NCBI RefSeq assembly: GCF_000319575.2 | Contig: NC_021291.1 | Span: 434,001 to 498,000, forward strand | Length of the DNA stretch: 64,000 nt | Source: Spiribacter salinus M19-40 | GTDB taxonomy: Bacteria > Pseudomonadota > Gammaproteobacteria > Nitrococcales > Nitrococcaceae | Reading direction: 5' to 3' | Shown here: piece by piece, positions 25,951 to 35,713 of the stretch | Position numbering within the stretch: the stretch's first letter is position 1 | Layout of the letters: every line of letters begins with the position of its first letter | The notes under the pieces: generated by a model | The model's input: the letters and a program-made list of their open reading frames with translations, nothing else | Told to the model about the DNA's origin: nothing | Databases searched by the model: none | Position numbers and translations under genes: made by a program

Positions 25951-28064
25951 TGTCGTCTGCTGCCAACACGTCGATGGCGCCTCCGGTCGCGGCCCGACGG
26001 CCTGTTGCGGATGCGCGCCATGGGCAGACCCGGGAGGATCCGTATGCCTGGTTGCGGGATCCGAACTGGCGCGAGGCAATGGCTGACCCGGCGCAACTCG
26101 ATCCGGCCATTCGCAGCTACCTCACCGCAGAGAACGACTACGCGGCGGCCCAGATGGCGGACACCGAAGCGCTGCAGGCCACGCTGGTGGCCGAGATGCG
26201 TGGGCGTATTCGGGAAGATGATCACAGTGTGCCGGCGCCGGACGGGCCCTGGGCCTATTACACCCGCTACCGCACGGGTGGGCAGCATCCACTGTTGTGT
26301 CGTCAGCCCCGCGACGGGGGTGAAGAACAGGTGTTGCTGGATGGTGACGCCGAGGCGGAGGGCAGTGCGTATTTTCGCCTCGGGGGTGCGGCGCATAGTC
26401 CCGATCATCGTTTTCTGGCTTATGCGCTCGATCGATCCGGGGCGGAGTCGTTCACGCTCCAGATCCGGGATCTGGCCACTGGCGAGACACTGACGGATCG
26501 GATTGAACACGGCCGGGGTGATATCGCCTGGGCCAGCGACAGCCGTGCATTCCTCTACACCGTGCATGATGAAGAGCACCGTCCACGGTGGGTTTATTGT
26601 CATCGGCTCGGCGACCCCGCTGATGCGGATACGCTGGTTTACACCGAAACGGATCCAGGTTTTTTTCTGGGCGTGGATCGCACGGAAAGCGGTCGCTATC
26701 TGCTGATCGACAGCCACGATCATACAACCTCCGAGGTGCGGTATTTACCGGCCGACCAGCCGACCGCTGAGCCGCGGCTCATCGCTGAGCGCGAGGCCGA
26801 TGTCGAGTACTCGGTGACCGATCACGGCGATGCCTGGCTGATTTTGACGAACGCTGACGGGGCTGAGGATTTCATGATTGCTCGGGCGCCGATTGGAACC
26901 CCGAACCGAGAGGCTTGGGCGCCACTGGTCCCCGAGCGATCTGGTCGCCTGATCGAGGGGGTGTTGGTGTTCGAGGACTGGCTTGTGCGCCAGGAGCTGG
27001 AGGATGCCGAGTCGCGTATTGTGATCCGCGCTCTCGCCACGGGCGAAGAGCACGTTATCGAGCAGCCCGATCCCTGTGTTGAGGTAGGGCTTGTCCCGGG
27101 CATGGAGTACCGCACCCAGACCCTGCGTTTTGCCATGAGCGGGTTTGCCCAGCCCAGTCAGGTCTTCGACTACGATATGGCGACGCGCGAGCGCGTCCTG
27201 AAAAAAACCCAAGAGATCCCCTCAGGCCATGATCCTGCGGCCTATGTCACCCGACGGCTGATGGCCACCGCCGCGGATGGCGAGCGGATACCGATCTCGT
27301 TGTTCCATCGCGCTGATCTCACGCCGGATGCGACCACACCGCTCCTGCTTTACGGCTATGGGGCATATGGCATCAGCGAGCTGCCGGGCTTTAGCCCGAA
27401 TCGACGGTCATTGGTGGATCGCGGGTTTGTCTATGCCGTTGCCCATGTTCGGGGTGGGCGCGAGCGCGGTTATCGCTGGTATCGCCAGGGTCGCCAGGCC
27501 GCGAAGATGAATACCTTTACCGATTACATTGCCTGCGCCGAGGCTCTGATCGACGCCGGGTACACGGGACCGGGCCGAATTGCCGCCCATGGCGGCAGCG
27601 CGGGTGGGATGCTGGTTGGTGCTGTCCTCAATCAGCGCCCCGAGCTTTTTCATGCGGCGCTGGCGGATGTGCCCTTTGTCGACGTCCTCAATACGATGCT
27701 GGATCCCAGCCTGCCGTTAACACCGCCGGAGTGGCCGGAATGGGGGAATCCGATTGACGATCCGCAGGCCTACGCTGATATCGCGGCGTACTCCCCGTAC
27801 GACAATGTCGCGCCGCGGCCTTATCCGCACATGCTGGTGACGGCCGGGGTGTCTGATCCGCGCGTGACGTACTGGGAGCCCGCCAAGTGGGTAGCCCGGC
27901 TACGCGCTGAGGGTGAGCCCCCGGGCCAGTTGCTGCTGCGCACTAACATGAGTGCTGGGCATGGTGGCCCGGGTGGGCGGTTTCAGTTTCTTGAAGAAGT
28001 CGCGCTGCGCTATGCGTTTCTCTTGAAGGCCTTTGGCCGGGAGGGGCTTGCCCCTACCACATGA
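25950..28064 (+). CDS. ptrB: Oligopeptidase B, S9 prolyl-oligopeptidase family
   Basis: PtrB cuts short peptides after Lys or Arg in the cytoplasm. The 704-residue protein has an N-terminal beta-propeller beginning RHGQTREDPYAWLRDPNW and a C-terminal alpha/beta hydrolase. The nucleophile Ser sits in HGGSAGGMLVG; VSDPRVTYWEPAKW carries the Asp and SAGHGGPGG the His. E. coli PtrB has 686 residues. The ATG at 25950 is eight bases behind AGGAG and overlaps the previous stop; a GTG one codon earlier is possible. The 3' end overlaps the convergent DUF2058 gene by 11 bases. Confidence 0.93.
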   Translation: MSSAANTSMAPPVAARRPVADARHGQTREDPYAWLRDPNWREAMADPAQLDPAIRSYLTAENDYAAAQMADTEALQATLVAEMRGRIREDDHSVPAPDGPWAYYTRYRTGGQHPLLCRQPRDGGEEQVLLDGDAEAEGSAYFRLGGAAHSPDHRFLAYALDRSGAESFTLQIRDLATGETLTDRIEHGRGDIAWASDSRAFLYTVHDEEHRPRWVYCHRLGDPADADTLVYTETDPGFFLGVDRTESGRYLLIDSHDHTTSEVRYLPADQPTAEPRLIAEREADVEYSVTDHGDAWLILTNADGAEDFMIARAPIGTPNREAWAPLVPERSGRLIEGVLVFEDWLVRQELEDAESRIVIRALATGEEHVIEQPDPCVEVGLVPGMEYRTQTLRFAMSGFAQPSQVFDYDMATRERVLKKTQEIPSGHDPAAYVTRRLMATAADGERIPISLFHRADLTPDATTPLLLYGYGAYGISELPGFSPNRRSLVDRGFVYAVAHVRGGRERGYRWYRQGRQAAKMNTFTDYIACAEALIDAGYTGPGRIAAHGGSAGGMLVGAVLNQRPELFHAALADVPFVDVLNTMLDPSLPLTPPEWPEWGNPIDDPQAYADIAAYSPYDNVAPRPYPHMLVTAGVSDPRVTYWEPAKWVARLRAEGEPPGQLLLRTNMSAGHGGPGGRFQFLEEVALRYAFLLKAFGREGLAPTT

Positions 28065-28584
28065 GGTCGTCCGGGACCGGGTGATCGGGGTAGTCGTCAC
28101 TCTCCTCCTCGGCGGGTTTGTCCTCTGCCGTCCAGGCGAGTAGGAACGGCGCATCGGCGCGCAGCCGCTCCACCAGCGTGCCGGGAATCAGTCGGTAGCG
28201 CCCGCGGGTGCGGGCGATCGCAAGCTGGCCGGCGGCCAAGGCCTTGCGTTGTGCCGTGCTCACGTTAATGGGGCGGATTCGGCTGTTGTGCTCGAACTGG
28301 AAGCGCTCATCGCCATCGTGGGCCACCTCGTTATCCACGACCAGGGCACGAGCCGCTTTCTCGCGAGCCTCCTGCTCACGCGCTTCCTGCTGGTGCCGAT
28401 TCAGTGTGCGGTCACGTGCGCGACGGTCTGCCTCACGCTGTGCGGCTGCCTGGCTCGCCGCCTCCTGCTCCGTATCGCTCTCACCCTGCCGGCGTTTTTT
28501 GCGCTTTTGGCTGCGGGTTTTGCGCACGGACTGCTCGTCAGTCAGTCCGGCCTTCATCAGTTGATCGCGAAGACTGTCAGCCAT
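28054..28584 (-). CDS. DUF2058 (YaiL-like) basic protein
   Basis: The 176-residue protein has a highly charged, helical N-terminal half (KTRSQKRKKRRQGE, then Arg/Glu-rich repeats) and a compact C-terminal half ending VPDDLMW, the same ending as E. coli YaiL. The family (DUF2058) is described as nucleic-acid-associated, but its role is unclear. It precedes the EamA exporter gene only in the sense of sharing a strand, with a 32-base gap. Confidence 0.85.
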   Translation of the reverse strand: MADSLRDQLMKAGLTDEQSVRKTRSQKRKKRRQGESDTEQEAASQAAAQREADRRARDRTLNRHQQEAREQEAREKAARALVVDNEVAHDGDERFQFEHNSRIRPINVSTAQRKALAAGQLAIARTRGRYRLIPGTLVERLRADAPFLLAWTAEDKPAEEESDDYPDHPVPDDLMW

Positions 28585-28616
28585 GTAGGAAGGATAAGCA
28601 GCACGAGCCGGGCTGA

Positions 28617-29519
28617 CTACCCCTCGGGCGGCGGAACCGGGCGGGCGCGCTGTACCAGGATAACGCCGACGACCACGACGACGAGCCCGGCAATGGCACT
28701 TGGCGCTAACGCCTCGTCAAATAAAAACCATCCCATAACCACCGTCAGCGGCGGGGCGAGATAGAACAGCGAGGCCACCCGGGATGCTGCCCCGTGCTGG
28801 ATCAGCAGAAATAGCAGACCGATCGCGCCAACGGACAGCACGAGGACCAGCCAGCCAAGCGCAAAAATGAGTTCGCCCGTCCAGGTGATCTGCCCGGTTT
28901 CGGTGATCATGGCCAGCGTGCCCAGGACCGCGCCGGTGGCAGCGAACTGCACAGCGCCACCGGTGCGCAGATCAGTCACTGGGCAGAAGCGTTTTTGGTA
29001 GAGCGTGCCCAGCGTGATGCCCAGTAATGCCACGGCGGTGCTAGCGAGCGTTGCCGCACTGGCCGTGCCGCCTTGCAGCCGGGAGGAGATGACCAGTGCC
29101 ACGCCGGCAAATCCCAGCAGCAGCCCGGCCCACTGGGCGCGACTGACCCGTTCGCCCAAGAGCGGGCCGGCCAGCGTTGCAGTGAGTAGGGGCTGCAGGG
29201 CCACAAGAATGGCGGTCACGCCGGCGGCCTGGCCACGATCAATTGCCCAGAAAACGCCACCCAGGTAGCAGCCGTGCACTAAAAGGCCCGCAATCGCGGT
29301 GTGGGTGATGGCTTGGGGCCCGTTCGGCCAGGGAGCGCGCATGAGGAGGGCGACAACGAGCAGCAGCCCGGTCGCCAGCAACAGGCGCACGGCCAGAAAG
29401 GTCAGTGGTTCGATGTACGGGAGCCCGAGCCGGGCGCCGATAAACCCCGTACTCCACAACATCACAAAGGCGCTCGGCAGCGCGAGTGTCCAGGCCCATG
29501 CCGGGAGGTTGCGCATCAA
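28617..29519 (-). CDS. EamA/DMT-family transporter
   Basis: The 300-residue protein has ten predicted membrane helices in two EamA repeats: LPSAFVMLWSTGFIGARLGL near the start, and LIQHGAASRVASLFYLAPP in the second repeat. It is only distantly similar to the EamA protein at 25057-25950, so it is not a recent duplicate. The exported metabolite is unknown. It ends 32 bases after the DUF2058 start and begins six bases after the SHOCT lipoprotein stop. Confidence 0.83.
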   Translation of the reverse strand: MMRNLPAWAWTLALPSAFVMLWSTGFIGARLGLPYIEPLTFLAVRLLLATGLLLVVALLMRAPWPNGPQAITHTAIAGLLVHGCYLGGVFWAIDRGQAAGVTAILVALQPLLTATLAGPLLGERVSRAQWAGLLLGFAGVALVISSRLQGGTASAATLASTAVALLGITLGTLYQKRFCPVTDLRTGGAVQFAATGAVLGTLAMITETGQITWTGELIFALGWLVLVLSVGAIGLLFLLIQHGAASRVASLFYLAPPLTVVMGWFLFDEALAPSAIAGLVVVVVGVILVQRARPVPPPEG

Positions 29520-29525
29520 TGCGCC

Positions 29526-30092
29526 CTAATAGGGCTCGCTCATGACCCGCTCACGCAGGCGGTCGTATTCTTCCTCGGTGATCAGATCGCGTTCACGGAG
29601 CGCTTCAAGTTCCTCGAGCCGAGCGGTCAGGCTGTCGGCACCGCTCGCCGTGTTGCCGTCGGCGCTGCGCGCATTCGCCACATCGGTACGAAAGCCCACG
29701 CCGTCAATCCGGTAGTAGTTCTCATCACAAAACCCGCGAGATTCAATGTCGCCGCTACCCCGCACGCGGAGGTAGTCCGCGCCATCGTTAGCCACCTTGA
29801 TGCGCAGGTCCTCAAGGGCATTTTCGTAGCCGGTCTCAAGACCCTCGTCGCTGGCACAGTTTGCTCGCGCGATCCCCCGTCGCTGACCAGTCTCCCGAGC
29901 ACCGACTTCAGGGACTTCGGTACTGATTTCCATATTTTCGGCGCGTGTAGCCGCCGTACTTGAATCGGGCTGGGCTGCGAAGATACCCCGAGAACCGTCT
30001 CCACCAAGGCTTCCAAGTTCTGGCATGCTGATGCCGCAACCGGCGAGCAAAAAGGTCGTCGTTATGGGGATGAGCCAGGCACGCGCGGCCAT
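29526..30092 (-). CDS. Lipoprotein with C-terminal SHOCT domain
   Basis: The 188-residue protein starts with a lipoprotein signal (MAARAWLIPITTTFLLAGC), lipidated Cys at residue 19. A low-complexity linker and a DUF4156-like core (ASDEGLETGYENALEDLRIK, ADYLRVRG) follow. The last 35 residues, LEELEALRERDLITEEEYD, form a SHOCT motif, a short oligomerisation domain. The ATG at 30092 follows CGGAG. The function is unknown. It is divergent from the superoxide dismutase gene, sharing a 154-base spacer. Confidence 0.78.
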   Translation of the reverse strand: MAARAWLIPITTTFLLAGCGISMPELGSLGGDGSRGIFAAQPDSSTAATRAENMEISTEVPEVGARETGQRRGIARANCASDEGLETGYENALEDLRIKVANDGADYLRVRGSGDIESRGFCDENYYRIDGVGFRTDVANARSADGNTASGADSLTARLEELEALRERDLITEEEYDRLRERVMSEPY

Positions 30093-30246
30093 GAAATTCT
30101 CCGTGACAGGAAACGTTTGACTGCTACAGTATTGCCGATCATCAGTGAACTTGACCAGCCCCGGTGTGGCCAAATCTGGACTGACCGAGTACGGTTTAGC
30201 ACACTCAACCGAGTGGTTTTCGGACGACAACACCAAGGAGGCCTTC

Positions 30247-30852
30247 ATGGCATTCACATTGCCGGATCTACCGTATGACTACGATGCATTGGATCGCTCC
30301 ATCGACGCACGCACCATGGAGATTCACCACACAAAGCATCACAACACCTATGTCACCAAGCTCAATGACGCTGTCGGTGGGACTGAGCAGGGCGATAAGC
30401 CGCTCGAGGACTTGTTGGTAAGTGTGTCGACGCTGCCGGTCGGCGTGCGCAACAACGGCGGTGGTCATTACAACCACTCGCTGTTCTGGAAGATGCTCTC
30501 GCCCAATGGGGGCGGTCAGCCGGATGGGGCGGTTGGTAGCGCGATAGACGCCGCCTTTGGATCGTTTGACAGCTTTCGGGAGACGTTTACCAATGCCGCC
30601 CTGGGGCGCTTTGGTTCAGGCTGGGCCTGGCTGATTCACACCCCGGATGGGCTGAAAGTGACCTCCACGCCAAACCAGGACAACCCGATCATGGACGTTG
30701 CCCCGGAGCAGGGGACCCCGATTTTGGGCCTTGATGTTTGGGAGCACGCCTATTATCTGCGGTATCAGAATCGCCGCCCGGATTACGTCGAGGCGTTTTG
30801 GGATGTCGTGAACTGGGATGAGGTCAACCGCCTGCTGAACGCAGCGAGCTGA
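30247..30852 (+). CDS. sodA: Superoxide dismutase, Mn-type sequence signature
   Basis: The enzyme dismutes superoxide to hydrogen peroxide and oxygen. The 201-residue protein has the metal ligands in [13 protein letters not shown] (His), [13 protein letters not shown] (His), and DVWEHAYYL (Asp and His). The Gly-rich GGGHYNH and the Gln in STPNQDNP are hallmarks of Mn-dependent or cambialistic enzymes; iron enzymes carry the active-site Gln in the earlier motif instead. The ATG at 30247 follows AAGGAGG. A strong terminator follows the gene. Confidence 0.9.
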   Translation: MAFTLPDLPYDYDALDRSIDARTMEIHHTKHHNTYVTKLNDAVGGTEQGDKPLEDLLVSVSTLPVGVRNNGGGHYNHSLFWKMLSPNGGGQPDGAVGSAIDAAFGSFDSFRETFTNAALGRFGSGWAWLIHTPDGLKVTSTPNQDNPIMDVAPEQGTPILGLDVWEHAYYLRYQNRRPDYVEAFWDVVNWDEVNRLLNAAS

Positions 30853-30875
30853 TTGCGTCCTCCTACCGAACCTGA

Positions 30876-30909
30876 GCGGGCATCCCACATGAGATGTCCG
30901 CTTTTTTTT
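30876..30909 (+). terminator. Rho-independent terminator after superoxide dismutase gene
   Basis: GCGGGCATC (30876-30884) pairs with GATGTCCGC (30893-30901), one G-U pair included, followed directly by eight T residues. It lies 24 bases past the stop. Confidence 0.88.
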
Positions 30910-30913
30910 ACCG

Positions 30914-31480
30914 CTATAACGCCGGGTTGACGTCGTCCAGCGCATCGCTGAACCCCATCAAGGAGAGCGGGAGCTCAACGCCGCGACCCTGCGGGTCGGC
31001 AATCGTCAGCGTGACTTCAGTGCCGGCACGCAGCTGCTCGAGAAGATCTGCTTCCAGCTCGATATTGGCCCGGCAACCAGTCTGCAAACACAGCTGGATG
31101 GGAAAACGGATGGCCTCATTGTCATCGACCTGAAGCTGGACACCGGGCGGCAGGCGCATGCCCAGCGGCAGATTGAATAACGCAATCGGATTCTCAGCGT
31201 CCTGCGGGTAGCCAATCACCGCCTCCAGCACCGTCTGCTGGCTTTCCTGTTCGCTGACTTGCTGATACATCTCGCACAGATCTCCCGCACCGAACGCATC
31301 TTCCGGCGCCGGTTGGCAGCGAACAATCCAGTCTTCGTACTCCGCAGTGACTTCAGCCTCCTGGGCCTGGCTCTCAGCCCCAAGGGTTGGCTCTTCCTCC
31401 ATGCTCTGTTGCGCGGAGACAGAAGCCGTCGCAAGCAGCATGATTACGCCTAAGGCCGCGGCGAAGCCAGCCTGTTTCAT
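30914..31480 (-). CDS. Invasion-associated locus B (IalB) family periplasmic protein
   Basis: The 188-residue protein has a signal peptide (FAAALGVIMLLATASVSAQQ) and an IalB-type domain: YEDWIVRCQ near residue 45, LPLGMRLPPGVQLQVDD and LCLQTGCRANIEL. Two cysteine pairs may form disulfides. In Bartonella, IalB promotes erythrocyte entry, but homologues in free-living bacteria have no established role. The ATG at 31480 follows TAGGAGA. It lies 62 bases downstream of metH on the same strand. Confidence 0.8.
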   Translation of the reverse strand: MKQAGFAAALGVIMLLATASVSAQQSMEEEPTLGAESQAQEAEVTAEYEDWIVRCQPAPEDAFGAGDLCEMYQQVSEQESQQTVLEAVIGYPQDAENPIALFNLPLGMRLPPGVQLQVDDNEAIRFPIQLCLQTGCRANIELEADLLEQLRAGTEVTLTIADPQGRGVELPLSLMGFSDALDDVNPAL

Positions 31481-31542
31481 GGGTGATTCTCCTAACCCGT
31501 GATGGTGAAACGCAGTTTGCCGGAGTTGGTGAGTCATGCAAA

Positions 31543-34500
31543 TCAATCCTCGGCGGGTTCATACCCGAGGTTGGGCGCAAGCCAGCGCTCCACCTCACGA
31601 ATCGACATCCCCTTGCGGGCGGCGTAGTCCTCAACCTGATCACGATAAATTCGACCCAGGCCGAAATAGCGGCTATCCGGGTGACTGAAATACCAGCCGG
31701 AGACAGCCGCGGTCGGATACATCGCCCGACTTTCCGTGAGTTTCAGTCCGATGCGCTCTTCAACTTCGAGCAGGGCCCACAGGCGGTCCTTTTCCGTGTG
31801 ATCCGGACAGGCGGGATAGCCGGGCGCCGGGCGAATGCCAACATACTGCTCCTCGATGAGCGCCGAGTTTTCCAGTGTCTCATCGGGCTGATAACCCCAG
31901 TACTCTCGCCGAACCCGTTGATGCAGCATCTCGGCAAATGCCTCGGCGAGGCGGTCGGCGAGTGCCTTGACCATGATGGCGCTGTAGTCATCGTGGTCGG
32001 CCTCGAAGCGGGCAACCGGCTCATCGATGCCGATGCCCGTTGTGACCGCGAATGCACCGATCCAGTCCTTGGCGCCGGTTTGCCGGGGTGCGACGAAATC
32101 GGCCAGTGACTGATTCGGTCGGCCATCGGGTTTTTCATTCTGCTGGCGTAGATGGCACAGGGTCATCAGGACCTCGCTGCGGTCTTCGCCAGCGTAAATT
32201 TCCGTATCGTCCCCGACCGCATTGGCAGGAAATAGCCCGTACACGCCGCGCGGCGTCAGCCACTGCTCGGCGACCAGCTGCTCGAGCATGTCTCGGGCAT
32301 CGGCCAGCAGTTTGCGCGCCTCCTCGCCGACAATCTCGTCATCAAGGATTTTCGGATACGACCCGGCTAGCTCCCAGGCGTGGAAGAACGGCGTCCAGTC
32401 CATGTACTCGAGCAGCTCATCAAGAGAAGGCGATACCTCATGGACCCCCGGGCAACGGGGTCTGACGGGCTCGTATTCGCTCCACGTGACGGGCGTGCGA
32501 TTGGCGCGTGCAGTCTCGATATCCAGCCATTTCTGACGTTTCTGGCGGCCAGCATGCTGCTCGCGAACACGCTCATACTCGGTGCGAATGCCAGCCGCAA
32601 AGTCCTCATAGCGGGTATCACTGACCAGATTGCTGGCGACACCAACGGCCCGTGAGGCGTCTTTCACATAAATGGTGTCGCCGTCATAGCGCGGCGCGAT
32701 CTTGACGGCGGTGTGCACCCGTGAGGTCGTCGCGCCACCAATCAGCAGTGGTGTGGTCATGTCCCGACGCTGCATTTCCTTGGCGACGTTGACCATCTCA
32801 TCGAGTGACGGGGTGATGAGGCCGGACAGGCCGATGACATCCACGTTTTTCTCGAGTGCGGCATCCAGAATCTGATCAGTGGGAACCATCACGCCGAGGT
32901 CAGTGACTTCGAAGTTGTTGCACTGGAGGACCACGCCGACGATGTTCTTGCCAATGTCGTGCACATCGCCCTTGACCGTGGCCATCAGAATGCGCCCAGC
33001 CGGCTCGTCGTCGGTTCGACCGCTCGCGGCCTTCTCCTCCTCGATGTACGGCAGGAGATAGGCGACCGCCTTTTTCATGACCCGAGCGGACTTGACCACC
33101 TGGGGCAGGAACATCTTGCCTTCACCAAACAGGTCACCAACGACGTTCATCCCATCCATCAGTGGGCCTTCGATGACCTCAATGGGGCGGTTGAACTGAT
33201 GGCGGGCCTCTTCGACATCCTCATCGGTGTAATCGGCGATGCCCTTGACCAGCGCATGCTCCAGGCGCTTCGCCACGGGCTGCTCGCGCCAGGCGAGATC
33301 TTCCTCTTTCTTGCGGCCGCCTTGGCCCTTGTAGCGCTCGGCCAGATCGAGCAAGCGTTCGGTGGCATCCTCACGCCGGGCCAGCACCACATCCTCGACG
33401 TGCTCGCGCAGTTCTGAGTCGATGTCGTCATACACTTCGAGCTGCCCCGCATTGACGATGGCCATATCGAGGCCTTCGCGAATGGCGTGGTAAAGAAATA
33501 CCGAGTGCATGGCCTCGCGCACGGCATTATTGCCGCGGAACGAGAACGACAGGTTCGACAGGCCGCCACTGATTTTGGCGTGAGGCAGGTGGGCCTTGAT
33601 CTAGCGGGTGGCGGCGATGAAGTCGACCGCGTAGCGATCGTGTTCAGCAATCCCCGTCGCCACGGGAAAGATATTGGGGTCAAAAATAATGTCCTCAGCC
33701 GGAAAGCCGAGGCGCTCGGTCAGCAGACGATAGGCCCGCTCGCAGATCTCAATGCGGCGCTCATAGGTATCCGCCTGTCCCTGCTCGTCGAAGGCCATGA
33801 TGACCACGGCAGCGCCATGCCGGCGAAGCTCTGCGGCTTGCGCCAGGAAGGGCGCCTCACCTTCCTTCAGTGAGATGGAGTTCACCACCGACTTGCCCTG
33901 GATGCACTTGACCCCGGCAATCATCGCGTCCCATTTCGAGGAGTCGACCATCACGGGAACACGGGCAATGTCGGGCTCCGAGGCCACAAGTTTCATGTAG
34001 CTTTCCATGGCCGCCGTGGCATCCAGCATGCCCTCGTCCATGTTGATGTCGATGATTTGCGCGCCGCCGTCCACTTGGTCTCGGGCCACCTCGAGCGCCG
34101 TGTCATAGGCTTCTTCCATGATTAGGCGCTTGAAGCGCGCTGAGCCGGTGACATTGGTGCGCTCGCCGATGTTCACGAATAGCGAGTCTGCGCTGATATT
34201 GCAGGGCTCAAGGCCAGACAGGCGCATGGCAGGCTCAGGCTCGGGGATGACCCGTGGCGGCAGCCCGTCCACCGCCTGGGCCAGGGCACGGATGTGCTCC
34301 GGTGTTGTGCCACAGCAGCCGCCGATGATGTTCACAAATCCGCTCTCCGCGAACTCGCGCATGATGTGTGCCATGAACTCGGCGGAGTGATCATATTCGC
34401 CGAATTCGTTCGGCAGCCCCGCGTTGGGGTAAACCGTGACGTAGGTGTCGGCCACCCGGCTGATTTCCTGGACGAACGGGCGCATCAAGTCGGCTCCAAG

Positions 34501-35244
34501 CGCACAGTTCAGCCCCACGGTGAAGGGTTGGGCATGACGCACGGAGTTCCAGAAGGCCTCAGTGGTCTGTCCGGAGAGCGTCCGGCCGGAGGCGTCGGTG
34601 ATCGTGCCTGAGATCATCACCGGGAAGCGCTCACCGCGCTCGTCGAATAGTTGCTCCAGGGCATAAATCGCCGCTTTGGCGTTCAGCGTGTCGAAGACAG
34701 TCTCGATGAGCAGCAGATCAGCGCCGCCTTCGATCAGGCCCTCGGCCGCCTCACGGTAGGCCGTGACCAGTTCGTCAAAGGTGACATTGCGCTTGCCGGG
34801 ATCGTTAACGTCGGGCGAGATAGACGCTGTGCGGTTCGTCGGCCCAATGGCGCCGGCGACCAGGCGCGGGTTAGCTGGATCGGCTGCCTCGAATTCGTCA
34901 CAGGCAGCGCGGGCGAGCCGTGCCGCCTCGACGTTGATCTCCCGGGCCAGGGGCTCGAGCCCGTAATCGGCCTGGGCAATGGTCGTGGCTGAAAAGGTGT
35001 TGGTCTCGAGGATATTCGCCCCGGCGGCCAGGTTCTCCCGATGGATCTCGGTAATGATCTCCGGTCGGGTGAGCACCAGCAGGTCGTTGTTGCCGTTGAG
35101 ATCGCGCGGGTGATCGGCAAAACGGGCCCCTCGGAAATCTGGCTCCTCAAGTTCGTAGGACTGAATCATGGTGCCCATGGCGCAGTCGAGCAGCAGAATC
35201 CGCTCGGCCAAGGCTTCTTCCAGGCGCTGAATGCGCTCCGACAT
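31543..35244 (-). pseudogene. metH: Cobalamin-dependent methionine synthase, full length but with one in-frame TAG
   Basis: MetH transfers a methyl group from 5-methyltetrahydrofolate to homocysteine. Read through one stop, the gene encodes 1233 positions (E. coli 1227) with every module in register. The zinc ligands fall at Cys247, Cys310 and Cys311, exactly the E. coli numbers. A pterin-binding domain follows ([16 protein letters not shown]). The cobalamin motif DVHDIGKN places the ligand His at 762 (E. coli 759). The activation domain ends the chain. Codon 548 is TAG (33603-33601), between AATR and [13 protein letters not shown] in the folate domain; homologues carry an ordinary residue there. 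The 26 codons after it are intact. The ATG at 35244 has GGAG eight bases upstream. Explanations are a recent nonsense mutation, a sequence error or suppression. Confidence 0.85.
33601..33603 (-). other. In-frame TAG (amber) codon interrupting metH
   Basis: On the minus strand the codons read CGC TAG ATC AAG. The same frame continues uninterrupted for 685 further codons that match MetH. A single-base change (for example from TGG, CAG, GAG or AAG) would create it. Confidence 0.9.
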
Positions 35245-35277
35245 CAATCATGCTCCATGAACCGGACTAAACCCCCT

Positions 35278-35283
35278 ATTATA
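35278..35283 (-). promoter_or_regulatory. Perfect -10 box upstream of metH
   Basis: TATAAT reads on the minus strand 34 bases before the metH ATG. No good -35 box lies 16-18 bases upstream, so an activator may be needed. The 100-base spacer also holds a small CCGCT/AGCGG hairpin but nothing resembling a known SAH or cobalamin riboswitch. Confidence 0.45.
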
Positions 35284-35347
35284 CGGATTCTCTGGCTGCA
35301 CCCCAGCCGCTGTTGGCCTTGAGCGGCACTCAGCCCATAATGATCGA

Positions 35348-35713
35348 ATGAAACGATCAATCGAGTGGTTGCCTGCCTATTTTTTTGCACTCTGGCATTT
35401 GCGTCGGCCGCCGCTGGCCGAAGCCGACGCGGATGAGCGCGCGCGCTGGTGCCGGGATCATTGCGGCACATTCGCCGGTCGCTGGTTCGCACTGGGGATT
35501 GGTTTGTATCTGCTTTTCACCACCCCGTTTGTGTCCAGCGTGCCGATCGCCATCACTGGGCTGATCGGGATTACCTTCGGCATCTGGCACATTGCCTGGC
35601 AGATCATCGCGCAGAAGCGGGCTGGGCCACCCCACATCGAGCCGCCCGTCCCTTTTCCGAGGTCGCATAACGATGATGAGGACAACCCTGAAGACGATCC
35701 GCGGGATCACTGA
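35348..35713 (+). CDS. Small membrane protein of unknown function
   Basis: The 121-residue protein has an N-terminal charged region (LPAYFFALWHLRRPPLAEAD), two likely transmembrane helices (WFALGIGLYLLFTT and IAITGLIGITFGIWHIAW), and an acidic C-terminal tail rich in Asp and Glu. I do not recognise the family. Its 3' end overlaps the M48 lipoprotein gene by 41 bases in another frame, suggesting a joint transcript. The ribosome-binding site is weak. Confidence 0.55.
   Translation: MKRSIEWLPAYFFALWHLRRPPLAEADADERARWCRDHCGTFAGRWFALGIGLYLLFTTPFVSSVPIAITGLIGITFGIWHIAWQIIAQKRAGPPHIEPPVPFPRSHNDDEDNPEDDPRDH

Noticed and set aside
33601-33603. Pyrrolysine or selenocysteine reading of the metH TAG
   Set aside because: TAG is not a selenocysteine codon, MetH has no pyrrolysine at this site, and TAG ends many normal genes here.
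35248-35347. SAH or cobalamin riboswitch upstream of metH
   Set aside because: The 100-base leader is too short for a cobalamin riboswitch and lacks the conserved SAH-riboswitch bases; only a small hairpin and a TATAAT box are present.
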